Position numbers and translations under genes: made by a program. DNA of 42,042 nt from an uncultured Verrucomicrobia subdivision 3 bacterium (GTDB taxonomy: Bacteria; Verrucomicrobiota; Verrucomicrobiia; Limisphaerales; UBA11358), in assembly GCA_903889895.1 (NCBI GenBank), contig CAISYZ010000005.1, positions 1 through 42,042 of the forward strand, given 5' to 3'. This document shows positions 26,081-36,230 of this stretch, one piece after another. Under the pieces are notes generated by a model. The model was given only the letters and a program-made list of their open reading frames with translations, made no database searches and was not told the origin of the DNA. Within the stretch, counting starts at the first letter, position 1, and each line of letters starts with the position of its first letter.

Positions 26081-28969
26081 ATGCAATCAGATGGAAAATC
26101 CCGATTCAAAGGCTTTCTTCGTGTCTGGGTGTTATTGGTTGCTCTGGGGTGGCTCATGCCGCTACGGGCCAGTGATTCAATCGAGCAATCGTTTCGCCAG
26201 CCGCCCGACGAGGCCAAAAACTGGGTTTTCTGGATGTGGCTGCGCACGCCCACGACTCCTGCCGCAATGACGCGCGATCTGGAGGAAATGAAAGCGAAGG
26301 GAATCGTCGGGTTTATTCTTTATGACTGCGGAGCGGGCGGCGGCGGCAGCGATAGTAAAATGGTTGCGGTGGACAAGGCATTCAAAGCGGTTCCAACCGA
26401 TGAATACAAAGGAGGCCAATTCTCCCCATCATTGCCGCTGCTTTGGCCGTGGAGTGAGGAGTGGCGAAAGGAGATTCGTTACATTGCCGCAGAAGCCAAG
26501 CGCTTGGGTCTTAAATTCTGCCTGAGTGTCGGACTGGGAGGGTGTTCCGCCCCTGGTCTCGATCCGCAGTATTCGGATCAGGAGTTAAAATGGACCTCGC
26601 AAGAGGTGACCGGTCCCATGAAGTTCGAGGGATTGCTCCCCCTGCCAGACAAGAGTAAAGCATCGAACAAGGATGGCACACCCATGTTTTGGGATGTCCG
26701 GGTGCTTGCCGTGCCGATCGAGCCCAAGAACCCCATTCGTATCGGGGAGATTCAGGATGTTTCCTCGAAGATGGACAGCTCCGGCAAGTTAAACTGGGAG
26801 GTTCCGGCTGGAAAGTGGCGGATTATTCGTTTCATCCAGCGGCCAATCAATTACATTGAGCCGTGGGGTGCTCACTGTGGCACTTTCTGCGATACGCTCA
26901 GCGCCGCAGGCATCGAAAGCGATTGGGCGCTGACCATGGCGCCACTGTTTAAGGAAATGTCTCCCGAGGAACGGGCCGGGCTGATCGCGGTTGAGGATGA
27001 CAGTTATGAAGGTGGACATGGAAACTGGACAGCAACTTTCCCTCAGGAATTCCAGAAGCGACGCGGCTATGACCTGATGAAATATCTTCCGGTTCTGGCC
27101 GGGGTGACGATAGGCGATCCGCTGACAACGAGCAGGATCAAGCGGGACTACCAGCAGACCATCACGGATTTGGTCATGGATAACTACTATGGTCGTCTGC
27201 AATCACTTTGCCACCAGAATGATCTTGCACTCTACAGTGAAGCGAATTGGCCCAGTTATTTGAAGAATGGTTACCAATGGTCGGTGAGGAAAGTTGACCT
27301 GGACATGGCCGAATTCTGGATGCCTTCCGGGCATCGCCCATCTGCCGCCGCACGCTTTCTGACCCGCGAAGCCGCGACAGCCAATCATCTCTACGGCAAG
27401 AAGATCACCATGTCTGAAGCCTTCACTTCCTGTGGACCCTTGTGGGAGGAGACCCCGTTTTCTCTGAAAGCATGCGTTGATCAGGCTTACTGTGATGGCA
27501 TGAATCGCGTCTGTATTCATAACTACAGTCATTCGCCATTACTGGATGCGAAGCCGGGTTATGTCTATTACGCCGGCACGCACATCAATCGGAATATCAC
27601 CTGGTGGGATGAAGCGCCGACCTTCTTCAAATATATGGAGCGCTGTCAGGCGTTGCTCCAGGCCGGGAATTTCGTGGCCGATGCCCTTTGGCTTGCCGGG
27701 GATGGGTTGACTGGAGCATGGCAGACGAAAGTCGTTACACCGGAATTGGGCGAGGGATATGACTACGACCGCGCCAGCAACGACAACCTGATCGAACTGG
27801 CTGGCGCCAAAAACGGATGCATCGTCACTCCGAGCGGAATGAAGTATCGAGTGTTGATCATGCCAGCCCATCAGGGAATGACCCTGGCGGTGTTGCAAAA
27901 AATCGCAAGTCTTGCCGAAGCCGGGGCGACAATCGTCGGCCCTCGGCCCTCAGCCATTGCAGGGTTGCCGCTCCACGCCGATGATGAAAAGCAGTTCAAC
28001 CAATTGCTGGCAAAGCTCTGGGGCAATTCTTCCCAGGCGGCTTCCGATATCAAGGTCGGATTGGGCCGGGTGATCTCCGGGAAAACGCCCGAGCAGGTGT
28101 TGCGGGAAAAGGGCGTCGGCCCCGACTTCGAATATGCGGGGCTTAGCTCCCATGGCGAAGTTGCTTGGATTCACCGCCAGTCGGCTGATGCCGATTGGTA
28201 TTATGTGACTAGTCGCTGGTTCTACCCGGAAAAACTGACCTGCAAATTCAGGATCGCCGGCAAGCAGCCTGAATTGTGGGATCCGGTCACGGGCGAAATG
28301 CGTGACGCCACTGCTTTTCAGCAGAAAAACGGCCAAACTGTCGTTCCGTTGGAGTTCGATCCCTGCGGTTCAGTCTTCGTCGTCTTTCGCAAGCCTATCG
28401 ACCCCAAGGCGGCGGGCAAGACAGCCAGTAATTACCCTGCCATGAAACTCCTGGCCAAGCTTGACGGATCATGGACTGTCGTTTTCGACGCCAAGTGGGG
28501 CGGTCCCGCCGAACCCGTCACCTTTGAATCCCTCGTCGATTGGAGCACCCGTCCGGAAAACGAGATCAAGTATTTTTCCGGCACCGCTGTTTACACCAAA
28601 AAGTTTGACATGCCCGCCGCCATTCCGGCGGGTCAGCGACTGCTGCTCGATCTTGGAGAGGTGCGCGAAATTGCTTCGGTAAAATTGAACGGGAAGGATC
28701 TGGGCGTCATTTGGATGCATCCGGCCCGCGTGGACATCACCTCAGCAGTCAGGCCGACCGGCAATGAGTTGGAGATAAAGATCGTCAATCTCTGGCCCAA
28801 CCGGCTGATCGGTGATGCCTTCCTGCCTCCGGAAAAACAACTCACGAAAACCAACATGCATCGCTTCACCAAGAACTCGCATCTCCTGCCTTCCGGATTG
28901 CTCGGACCGGTGCAGATCCTTGCGGCTCAAGCTCCGGGAATTGAAACCCAGAAACCACCGAGGGAATGA
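26081..28969 (+). CDS. Secreted alpha-L-rhamnosidase-like enzyme (GH106)
   Basis: 962 residues, matching the usual size and architecture of GH106 enzymes that release rhamnose from pectic side chains or rhamnogalacturonan. A signal peptide ends near L-R-A-S. The N-terminal region has P-P-x-x-A-K-x-W-V-F-W-M-W and a D-L-E-E-M-K-A-K-G-I-V-G-F motif. The barrel contains A-V-E-D-D-S-Y-E, the S-E-A-N-W-P segment, and M-S-E-A-F-T-S-x-G-P-x-W with A-Y-C-D-G-M-N-R-V, all typical of the family. The C-terminal part (about 810-930) is a GH2-type galactose-binding-like sandwich (F-S-G-T-A-V-Y, then L-N-G-K-D-L-G-V-I-W). The TGA overlaps the ATG of the GH35 gene by four bases, so the two are translationally coupled. 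Confidence 0.92.
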   Translation: MQSDGKSRFKGFLRVWVLLVALGWLMPLRASDSIEQSFRQPPDEAKNWVFWMWLRTPTTPAAMTRDLEEMKAKGIVGFILYDCGAGGGGSDSKMVAVDKAFKAVPTDEYKGGQFSPSLPLLWPWSEEWRKEIRYIAAEAKRLGLKFCLSVGLGGCSAPGLDPQYSDQELKWTSQEVTGPMKFEGLLPLPDKSKASNKDGTPMFWDVRVLAVPIEPKNPIRIGEIQDVSSKMDSSGKLNWEVPAGKWRIIRFIQRPINYIEPWGAHCGTFCDTLSAAGIESDWALTMAPLFKEMSPEERAGLIAVEDDSYEGGHGNWTATFPQEFQKRRGYDLMKYLPVLAGVTIGDPLTTSRIKRDYQQTITDLVMDNYYGRLQSLCHQNDLALYSEANWPSYLKNGYQWSVRKVDLDMAEFWMPSGHRPSAAARFLTREAATANHLYGKKITMSEAFTSCGPLWEETPFSLKACVDQAYCDGMNRVCIHNYSHSPLLDAKPGYVYYAGTHINRNITWWDEAPTFFKYMERCQALLQAGNFVADALWLAGDGLTGAWQTKVVTPELGEGYDYDRASNDNLIELAGAKNGCIVTPSGMKYRVLIMPAHQGMTLAVLQKIASLAEAGATIVGPRPSAIAGLPLHADDEKQFNQLLAKLWGNSSQAASDIKVGLGRVISGKTPEQVLREKGVGPDFEYAGLSSHGEVAWIHRQSADADWYYVTSRWFYPEKLTCKFRIAGKQPELWDPVTGEMRDATAFQQKNGQTVVPLEFDPCGSVFVVFRKPIDPKAAGKTASNYPAMKLLAKLDGSWTVVFDAKWGGPAEPVTFESLVDWSTRPENEIKYFSGTAVYTKKFDMPAAIPAGQRLLLDLGEVREIASVKLNGKDLGVIWMHPARVDITSAVRPTGNELEIKIVNLWPNRLIGDAFLPPEKQLTKTNMHRFTKNSHLLPSGLLGPVQILAAQAPGIETQKPPRE

Positions 28970-31902
28970 AACCAAACAAGATAAAACACCTCCACCGACT
29001 GTTCCTGCTGTGCCTCTTCCTCCCGCTCTCGCTGTTGGCGAACAGCCAAATCTTTCCGGCTACGGGCGCCGCCCGCGACCTGATCACTTGGGAAAACGGC
29101 TACTTTTATATCAAGGGTCAGCCCACTTTCATCACTTCAGGCGAGATGCATTATGCCAGGATTCCCCGGGAACTGTGGCGGGATAGAATTTGGCGATCGA
29201 AGCAAATGGGTTTTAACTGCATGCAGATGTATGTTTTTTGGAATGCTAGCGAGCCCAAGGAGGGACAGTGGGATTTCACCGATAACCTGGATTTAGATGC
29301 GTGGTTAAGCCTGGTTCAGGAAATGGGGATGTATGCGGTGGTCAGGGTGGGGCCGTATTCCTGTGCGGAATGGGAAAATGGCGGGTTTCCGGCCTGGATG
29401 TCAATCAAGCCGGGTATGATCTTAAGAAATGGCGACGGCCCTTTTTTGAGCTATGCCGACAAGCACCTGTCGGAAGTGGAGCGGATTGTGGCGAGGCACC
29501 AGATCAACAAGGGTGGAAATGTTTTGATGGTTCAATTGGAGAACGAGCACCCGAACGGGTGGGGCACCGAAGGCAATTCGTATTTAAAACATCTATATGA
29601 TCAGGCCCGGGCCAATGGCTTGGAAATTCCGCTGTTTTTTTCCGGATTGCATCACGGCGGAGAACCATCCGGTGAAACTCCTTACCCGGTGGGTTCGTCT
29701 CCGTGGTTCACTACCGAGTTTTGGACCGGTTGGATCGGGAAGTATGGAGATATGTCCCCAGAAATGCTGGCAGAAAAAGTTCGTGGCACATGGAAGATAA
29801 TCGCATTTGGAGGAGGCGGCTACGATTATTACGTGGTCCATGGCGGATCGAATTTTGGATATTCCGGAGATTCAGACATGGCATCCTATGATTATTCGGC
29901 ACCGATTGGCGAGGCTGGGCAGTTTCACAACTTATATTTTCCGGCACGAAGGGCGGCCAACTTTGCCCGGACAATGAATGATTTGCTGACTTCCAGCCAC
30001 AACGACCCCAGTTTGGCCAAAAGCGATGTGCAGGGGTTGCGGGTCATTGCTCGCACCAGCCCGACGGAAGGCAGCATTGTATTCATTGATAGTTTTCAAA
30101 AAACGACTCGGAAAGGAAACCTGCCGGAGATTGCTCCCAAAGCCTCTGCCTATCAGTTGCCGGCCGGTGAGAAAGGCGGGATGATTGCCATGCATCTTAA
30201 ACTTTTGGATGGCTCCGGGTTGCCGCACAGAGGCGCTTTGCTGGTTTCATCTTTTGAGCCACGCACCGTGCTCCTCAATATCCCGTGGACCAGCAACGCC
30301 AGCTTTGAGTCAATCTGCGCAAACGTCTTATTTCATAAGTTGATAGGAAGTAAAGCTTATTGGGTCTGCTACGGTGATCCAGGCACCACCGGCGAGGTGA
30401 CTTTGAGGCGCAAGACTCCATCCAATGCCCCAGCCCAATTTGACTTTACCTATCCAACCAATGCCACGGTTCAGGAGATCAGCCTTGATTCCGGAGACAA
30501 TCATCAGGCGGCTTTGCTGGTGATGAATTCGAATTTGGCGGGACACACTTGGTGTGGTAAAGATAAATTGGTTGTGGGGGCTGCCTTTGTCCGGGAGGAT
30601 GGAAGTGTGGAACTTCCTGATTTAGGCGGCTCGGCGACGATCTATAGTGCCACCGGCAAGTTGGAAGTGAAGCGGGAGGCCATTACACCCCCTGATCTGC
30701 CGAGCTTGGCCGATTGGAGCTGGAGAGACGCCGCACAGGAATGCAATCCAAACAATTTTAACTATGCCGGATGGTTAAGTTCCCCGCAACCACAGCCAAT
30801 GGAAACATACGACAGTTTTCAAAACCGAATCGGCTGGTATCGCACGACTATTCATCGGGACGTTGCCGGGCCGCTCCCGCTCCATTTCGCCAACGCCTCC
30901 GGCGATTTGGCCGTTTTCTTTAACGGTCGGCCGGCTGAATTGCCAAATCTTCCCGCCAAATCCGGGGATAACACGCTGGCTATATTGGTCAAGGGTTCTC
31001 CACGAAACAAACTCTTTAGCTACACCGGACCGAGCGGCACGCGAACAGCCCGCGGGGTTTGGGGCGGCGTTTCATTTGACACAGCTCCAACCATTCCGGC
31101 CATTTCATGGAAGTGGGTGAAAGCCGCCCCGGGCACTGTCAAGTTGACGGCGGATGAGGTGACGAAGTCGGATTATGATGATTCCCTCTGGACGCCGGTC
31201 AATTTGCAAGAAAACAAAACTAAACTGGAGATCGAAAAAGAGCAAACAGACTGGTTTAGCGGAACATTCACGGTAGCTGCGGGAAAAACGAAAGCCTATC
31301 TACGGCTACCGCCGGTTCATTCGGCCAATGGTGCCATTTATCTCAACGGAAAGCTGATCGGGGGTTTGTCGGACGGCAGTTGGAGTGGGGTGGACGTCAG
31401 TTCCATTCTGGTCGAAGGGGTGAATCATCTCGCCATGATGGTGAAGAGCGGGCTAGTGGATGGCACAATAAATCTGGGGGTGGAACTCTGGAATGAGGCG
31501 CCACCGAGCACCTGGCATTTCCGAGGCGGGCTGCAGGATTTGGATGAGACAGCGATTGTGGGCCGGGTCACTGATTGGAACGAGTTTATGGGAAAACCCT
31601 GGAACACTGGCAGCTCTGCGGCGGGGCTGCCGGTTTTCTGGAAATCCACTTTCAACTATCATGCCAAACCAGGAATTTGGGAAACCATCGGACTCGAAAC
31701 GAAAGGACTCAAATCCGGGTATGTCTGGTTGAATGATCACAACCTGGGGGAGTGCCCGCAAATTTACCCAATGTATATGCCGGAATGCTGGTTAAAAGAA
31801 GGAGCCAATAATCTCGTTATCTTTGACCTGAAAGGAGCGGCTCCTAGTCAGGTGAAACTAATGAGCTATGAAGGGCGTCAAATTGTAAATGCGTGTCCCT
31901 GA
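28966..31902 (+). CDS. Secreted beta-galactosidase (GH35)
   Basis: It removes terminal beta-galactose by a retaining mechanism. ATG 28966 overlaps the previous stop (ATGA) and is followed by a clear signal peptide. The GH35 barrel (about 38-350) begins with F-I-T-S-G-E-M-H-Y-A-R-I-P. It has Y-V-F-W-N near 90, G-P-Y-S-C-A-E-W-E-N-G-G-F-P, the acid/base Glu194 in L-E-N-E-H, and the nucleophile Glu251 in T-E-F-W-T-G-W. The 978-residue length leaves about 600 residues of beta domains, including jelly-roll modules near the C-terminus with L-N-G-K-L-I-G and V-W-L-N-D-H-N-L-G. Together with the coupled GH106 enzyme it suggests alternate removal of galactose and rhamnose from one substrate. Confidence 0.94.
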   Translation: MKPNKIKHLHRLFLLCLFLPLSLLANSQIFPATGAARDLITWENGYFYIKGQPTFITSGEMHYARIPRELWRDRIWRSKQMGFNCMQMYVFWNASEPKEGQWDFTDNLDLDAWLSLVQEMGMYAVVRVGPYSCAEWENGGFPAWMSIKPGMILRNGDGPFLSYADKHLSEVERIVARHQINKGGNVLMVQLENEHPNGWGTEGNSYLKHLYDQARANGLEIPLFFSGLHHGGEPSGETPYPVGSSPWFTTEFWTGWIGKYGDMSPEMLAEKVRGTWKIIAFGGGGYDYYVVHGGSNFGYSGDSDMASYDYSAPIGEAGQFHNLYFPARRAANFARTMNDLLTSSHNDPSLAKSDVQGLRVIARTSPTEGSIVFIDSFQKTTRKGNLPEIAPKASAYQLPAGEKGGMIAMHLKLLDGSGLPHRGALLVSSFEPRTVLLNIPWTSNASFESICANVLFHKLIGSKAYWVCYGDPGTTGEVTLRRKTPSNAPAQFDFTYPTNATVQEISLDSGDNHQAALLVMNSNLAGHTWCGKDKLVVGAAFVREDGSVELPDLGGSATIYSATGKLEVKREAITPPDLPSLADWSWRDAAQECNPNNFNYAGWLSSPQPQPMETYDSFQNRIGWYRTTIHRDVAGPLPLHFANASGDLAVFFNGRPAELPNLPAKSGDNTLAILVKGSPRNKLFSYTGPSGTRTARGVWGGVSFDTAPTIPAISWKWVKAAPGTVKLTADEVTKSDYDDSLWTPVNLQENKTKLEIEKEQTDWFSGTFTVAAGKTKAYLRLPPVHSANGAIYLNGKLIGGLSDGSWSGVDVSSILVEGVNHLAMMVKSGLVDGTINLGVELWNEAPPSTWHFRGGLQDLDETAIVGRVTDWNEFMGKPWNTGSSAAGLPVFWKSTFNYHAKPGIWETIGLETKGLKSGYVWLNDHNLGECPQIYPMYMPECWLKEGANNLVIFDLKGAAPSQVKLMSYEGRQIVNACP

Positions 31903-31937
31903 TAAATTTCAGCTAACATGAATAAAATAACACCGCT

Positions 31938-33944
31938 ATGAAACAAAGTGTCATTCTAGCCTGCCTCCCCCTGCTTTTGTTGCTGGAGTTTTCACGGGTT
32001 CACGCCGAAGACTCCTTGCCCCCGCTGCAAGATGGCAAAGCCCCCACGAATTTAGACGAGCTCTGGGGAACTTACGATCCGCGCAAGGAACCGCTGGCGA
32101 TTGAGGTTCGGAAGGAGTGGGAAGAGGACGGCGTAGTTTGCCGCGTGATTCGCTATCAGGTGGGCATATTTAAGGGGGCGCCGGTGAAAATGGCGGGCTT
32201 CTACGCCTTCCCCAAAGGAGGAACTAAACTGCCCGCCATCTTGGAAATGCACGGCGGCGGACAGTCGGCCGGCTTGGATGGCGTGGTAGCCGCCGCCAAA
32301 AACGGCTTTGCGGAAATCTCCATCAACTGGGGCGGCAACAAACTGAACTTCGGGCGCTCCAAGATGACCTATGACGGCCCGCAGACCGACTGGGGCAAGC
32401 TGGACGCCACCCATCCGCCCCAGCGCAACAAGGCCAATCATTTTGCTGGCTCGCTGTCCCCCGATGAATACACCCTTGACGCCACCGAGTCGCCGCGCAA
32501 CAGCAACTGGTTTCTGGTGCTGCTTTCTGCCCGCCGGGCCATCACGTTTCTTGAAGAACAGCCGGAAGTAGATCCAAACCGGATCGGGATCACGGGACAT
32601 TCTATGGGCGGCAAGCTGACCACGGATCTGGCGGGGATTGACAAGCGGGTGAAAGCGGCGGTGGCGTCATGCGGCGGGGCTGGAGTAATTCCCGACAGTC
32701 TGGCCGAAGATTTGCCGGGCTGCGACACGTCCAAACCCTCGGCCATGGAACTGAACTGCGTGGCAGACAATGCTTATATTCCCCGGATTACCTGCCCGAT
32801 TCTCTGGCTGTCGCCCGCCAACGATTTTCATGGGGTCATCAACAACATGGCCTGGAACTGGCGCACCCTTCCCGATTCCCAAGTGGCTTTCAGCATCGCG
32901 CCCCATCTGAATCATCGCCACACCCCACCCCATGCGATTACCAGCCTGCTTTGGTTTGAACAGCATTTGAAAGGGGCTTGCACCCTGCCGGGAACCCCGA
33001 AACTACAGTTGAAGCTTTCAACCCAAGACGGCGTGCCCGCCGTGACCGTCACGCCCGACCAGCCCGCCGCCGTCAAGTCGGTGGAAATCTATTATTCCAT
33101 CGGCCTGAACGACAAGGTCCGTTTTTGGCGCGAGGCCAGGGAAATTAAAAATGGCAATGTCTGGAAGGCCACCTGCCCGATCATGAGTCTGGAGGATCCG
33201 GTTTTTGTGTATGCGAATGTGAGTTATGACACGCCGGAAAAATACAAAAAACCGGCGGGCGGCGAGGGTTCCGACTGGTTCACCTTGAGTTCCCGGGTGC
33301 TGACCGCGACTTCCGCTCAGTTGAAAACAGCGGGCGTGAAGGCAACCGACCACCCGGATCGTATGATTGATGACGGCAGCCGTGGCTGGGCGGACTGGTT
33401 CCAATTGAATTGGGATCACCCTCCGCTCTGGTCGGTCACCACCCGGAAGTTGACCGATCCGAAATGGCGCGGGCCGGATGGCGCCAAGCTGGTGTTTGAA
33501 ACCCGGTGCGAATCTGATAACACGCTGGTGATCAAATTTAACTGCAATGGTTGGGGCGTTTACCAGGCGGGAAAACCTATTGTGGATTATGTGGCCGTGA
33601 AGGAATTAAAAGGGTATCCGAACTGGCAAACCGTTTCCGTTGCGGCGGAAGATACGGTGGCACTGGATCCGAAAATTACCGGGCCGATTCCTAACTGGCA
33701 AACGGTCACCGAGTTCAGTCTTAGCCCCAGCGGCGAAACCGTCAAAAACGGAGTGAAAGTAAAAGTGGGCGGCAAGGCCTGGAACGGGCCGCGCGCAATC
33801 CGGAATTTACACTGGGTTGGCGGGGTGTATGTGACCCGGCGGCCGACCGATTCCAAGTTATCCGACGAGGAGTATCAGAAGCAATTCAACGATGCCATCA
33901 ACCAATCGTTGGCGCAGGAGAAACTGGATCAGAAGCTGAAATAA
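31938..33944 (+). CDS. Secreted alpha/beta-hydrolase esterase (paralogue of 18669-20654)
   Basis: 668 residues. A signal peptide is followed by a mature start almost identical to the paralogue (H-A-E-D-S-L-P-P-L). The hydrolase fold has M-H-G-G-G-Q, nucleophile S222 in G-H-S-M-G-G-K, acid D296 in P-A-N-D-F-H-G, and His residues H323/H326/H328 in A-P-H-L-N-H-R-H. The C-terminal module is shared with the paralogue: D-D-G-S-R-G-W-A-D-W, D-P-K-W-R-G-P-D-G and E-L-K-G-Y-P-N-W-Q-T. It likely deacylates the polysaccharide attacked by the neighbouring glycosidases. It starts 35 bases after the GH35 gene. The two copies flank the rhamnosidase/galactosidase genes and probably differ in acyl or sugar preference (inference). 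Confidence 0.86.
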   Translation: MKQSVILACLPLLLLLEFSRVHAEDSLPPLQDGKAPTNLDELWGTYDPRKEPLAIEVRKEWEEDGVVCRVIRYQVGIFKGAPVKMAGFYAFPKGGTKLPAILEMHGGGQSAGLDGVVAAAKNGFAEISINWGGNKLNFGRSKMTYDGPQTDWGKLDATHPPQRNKANHFAGSLSPDEYTLDATESPRNSNWFLVLLSARRAITFLEEQPEVDPNRIGITGHSMGGKLTTDLAGIDKRVKAAVASCGGAGVIPDSLAEDLPGCDTSKPSAMELNCVADNAYIPRITCPILWLSPANDFHGVINNMAWNWRTLPDSQVAFSIAPHLNHRHTPPHAITSLLWFEQHLKGACTLPGTPKLQLKLSTQDGVPAVTVTPDQPAAVKSVEIYYSIGLNDKVRFWREAREIKNGNVWKATCPIMSLEDPVFVYANVSYDTPEKYKKPAGGEGSDWFTLSSRVLTATSAQLKTAGVKATDHPDRMIDDGSRGWADWFQLNWDHPPLWSVTTRKLTDPKWRGPDGAKLVFETRCESDNTLVIKFNCNGWGVYQAGKPIVDYVAVKELKGYPNWQTVSVAAEDTVALDPKITGPIPNWQTVTEFSLSPSGETVKNGVKVKVGGKAWNGPRAIRNLHWVGGVYVTRRPTDSKLSDEEYQKQFNDAINQSLAQEKLDQKLK

Positions 33945-33962
33945 ATCCCGCTTATTACTATT

Positions 33963-36143
33963 ATGAAAATCAACTCCACCTGCCTGATTTTTTTAAAATC
34001 TCTTTTGACCAGCCTTCCATTGCCAATCAGGTTCCGCAGTCTGCTGCTGGCCGGATTCGGGGTTTGGCTTAATTTGGCTTCACCGATGGTCGCCGGGGAT
34101 TTTCTCATTCACGACGGCGACCGGGTGGTTTTTCTTGGCGACAGCATCACCGAGCAGCGGCTCTACACGACCTTCATCGAGGCTTATGTCCTGACGCGTC
34201 ATCCGCAATGGCAACTCACCTTCCGCAATACCGGTTGGGCTGGCGACACCGCCTTTTTCCGGTCACGCTGCCACACCGACGGAGGCAAGCTGATGGGGGC
34301 CAATGAGGCGACTCAGCAACCGATGATTGATGACTTTATTAAGCGCGGCTTGGGCCGTGATGTGCTGCCGCTTAAACCGACGGTCGTAACCATCGATTTG
34401 GGAATGAACGATATTTTCATTAAGCCGACGGAAAAGGTCTATCCAACGTATCTTCGCTGCGTGACCAAAATGGTGAAGGTGCTTCAGGAGAACAGGGCAC
34501 GCACCATCTTATTGACGCCACAGCCTATCGAGCCCAAACGACCGGATCCCGATCATGACGAAAACAACCAGGCGTTGCGCAAATTTTCAGACGGCCTGCA
34601 GGAGGTTGCCGCTAAAACCGGCGTCGCCTATGTGGATCAGTTTGATCCTTATATGAAGATTCTGCTGCGTGAGCGGGTCGGGAATCCAAATGCGTTCATA
34701 GGCGGCGGGGGGGATGTCCACCCCGGAGCCGTTGGGCATACCCTCATGGCCTGGGCGATTCTAAAGGGGCTTGGCGCGACGCCGTTGGTTTCGCGGGCAC
34801 AGATTGACGCCAAGGCCAAAACGCTGGTCACAGCCGAGGCCTGCAAAATTGAAAATCTCAAGGCATCCGGGGGCGTGATTGCTTTTGACCGCTTGGACGA
34901 TGCCTTGCCCATGCCCATCCATCCGAACGCCGGGCCGGCCCTGAAACTGGCTCCGATTCTTGAGGATTTAAACCGGTATGAACTGCAGGTCACGGGACTG
35001 TCGCCGGGGAATTATCAATTAACCATAGACGGTAAAGCCGTGGCAGAATTGACAGCGGAAGAATGGGGGAAGGGTTGGAATCTGGCCACCGACGCCGGGT
35101 CTATCACGCAACAAGGTCAGGAATTGTTGAAAGAGGTCGGCAAGAAGAACGATCTGTTCTTCAAGCGCTGGCGGAATGTTCAACTCCGTTCAGCTCCAGG
35201 TCAGGCCCCCGCACTGGAAACTGACCCCCAGCGCTTGAACGAATTGATTGCGTTGGATCAACAGATTGCCGAATCCGAAGCGAAAATTAACAAGCTGCGG
35301 CAACCGCAGATTCACCATTTTGAATTAAGCACAATCCAGATGCCCGTAATCATGTCGGTATGGCCTGCCGGAAAAATGCCCGGGAAAGGACCCAAAGAAG
35401 GTTCCGTGGAACATGCCCTGCCATCCCGGGGTGATAACGTGACGCGCCTGACCGATATCACCGAACCCACCATTGCCGTATTTCAGGCACCCGTCTCCAA
35501 GGCGGCCACCCCGGCCGTGATTATCTGTCCGGGTGGAGCCTACCAGATTCTGGGGTATGACAAGGAGGGCACAGAGATTGCGACATGGCTCAATTCCATT
35601 GGGATTACCGGAATCGTGCTCAAATACCGCGTGCCCAATAATCAGGAGGGTGCTTTTCAAGACATCCAACGGGCCATCTGTCTCGTCAGGCATAACGCCG
35701 CCAATTGGAATATCTCTCCGAATCACATTGGGGTCATGGGCTTCTCGGCTGGCGGCCATCTCTGCGCCCGATTGAGCAACAATTTCGGAAAATCCACCTA
35801 TGATAAAATGGATGGTGCCGACGATGAAAATATCCGCCCAGATTTCACCATCCTGGTTTATCCCGCCTATCTCAGATTAGCCCCCGGAAAACTCGCCAGT
35901 CAAACGACCCCCAGCACCCATACCCCGCCGACCTTCATGGTTCATACTGAAGACGACAAAATGTTTGTTGACGGAAGCAAGCTTTACCACGCCGCACTGG
36001 ATGAGGCAAAAGTGCCCAACGAGTTTTTCCTCTGCTCCGAGGGCGGCCACGGCTATGGCTTGCGCTCCGAAAAGGAAGTCAATGTGTGGCCAAAAAAGTG
36101 CCAGGCGTGGCTGATTAAGGAGGGAATACTTTCTTTAAGGTGA
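33963..36143 (+). CDS. Bifunctional SGNH hydrolase - alpha/beta-hydrolase esterase fusion
   Basis: 726 residues with an N-terminal signal. The SGNH domain (about 50-285) has F-L-G-D-S-I-T with S61, G-M-N-D at about 156-159, and G-G-D-V-H-P with D251 and H253. A small beta domain (about 310-380; P-I-L-E-D-L-N-R-Y-E-L, then G-N-Y-Q-L-T-I-D-G) and a helical linker follow. The C-terminal esterase (about 460-726) carries I-I-C-P-G-G-A-Y, nucleophile S595 in G-F-S-A-G-G-H, H-T-E-D-D near the acid and G-G-H-G-Y-G for the His. The esterase half is duplicated as the next gene. Two deacetylase-type active sites on one polypeptide suggest attack on neighbouring ester groups. Confidence 0.9.
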   Translation: MKINSTCLIFLKSLLTSLPLPIRFRSLLLAGFGVWLNLASPMVAGDFLIHDGDRVVFLGDSITEQRLYTTFIEAYVLTRHPQWQLTFRNTGWAGDTAFFRSRCHTDGGKLMGANEATQQPMIDDFIKRGLGRDVLPLKPTVVTIDLGMNDIFIKPTEKVYPTYLRCVTKMVKVLQENRARTILLTPQPIEPKRPDPDHDENNQALRKFSDGLQEVAAKTGVAYVDQFDPYMKILLRERVGNPNAFIGGGGDVHPGAVGHTLMAWAILKGLGATPLVSRAQIDAKAKTLVTAEACKIENLKASGGVIAFDRLDDALPMPIHPNAGPALKLAPILEDLNRYELQVTGLSPGNYQLTIDGKAVAELTAEEWGKGWNLATDAGSITQQGQELLKEVGKKNDLFFKRWRNVQLRSAPGQAPALETDPQRLNELIALDQQIAESEAKINKLRQPQIHHFELSTIQMPVIMSVWPAGKMPGKGPKEGSVEHALPSRGDNVTRLTDITEPTIAVFQAPVSKAATPAVIICPGGAYQILGYDKEGTEIATWLNSIGITGIVLKYRVPNNQEGAFQDIQRAICLVRHNAANWNISPNHIGVMGFSAGGHLCARLSNNFGKSTYDKMDGADDENIRPDFTILVYPAYLRLAPGKLASQTTPSTHTPPTFMVHTEDDKMFVDGSKLYHAALDEAKVPNEFFLCSEGGHGYGLRSEKEVNVWPKKCQAWLIKEGILSLR

Positions 36144-36230
36144 ACTGGCTTCAATCAATTTTAGCCCACATTTCCCAGATTAACTTCACACGACCGTGTT
36201 ATTTACTGACAAATGAGATTAATGACATCC

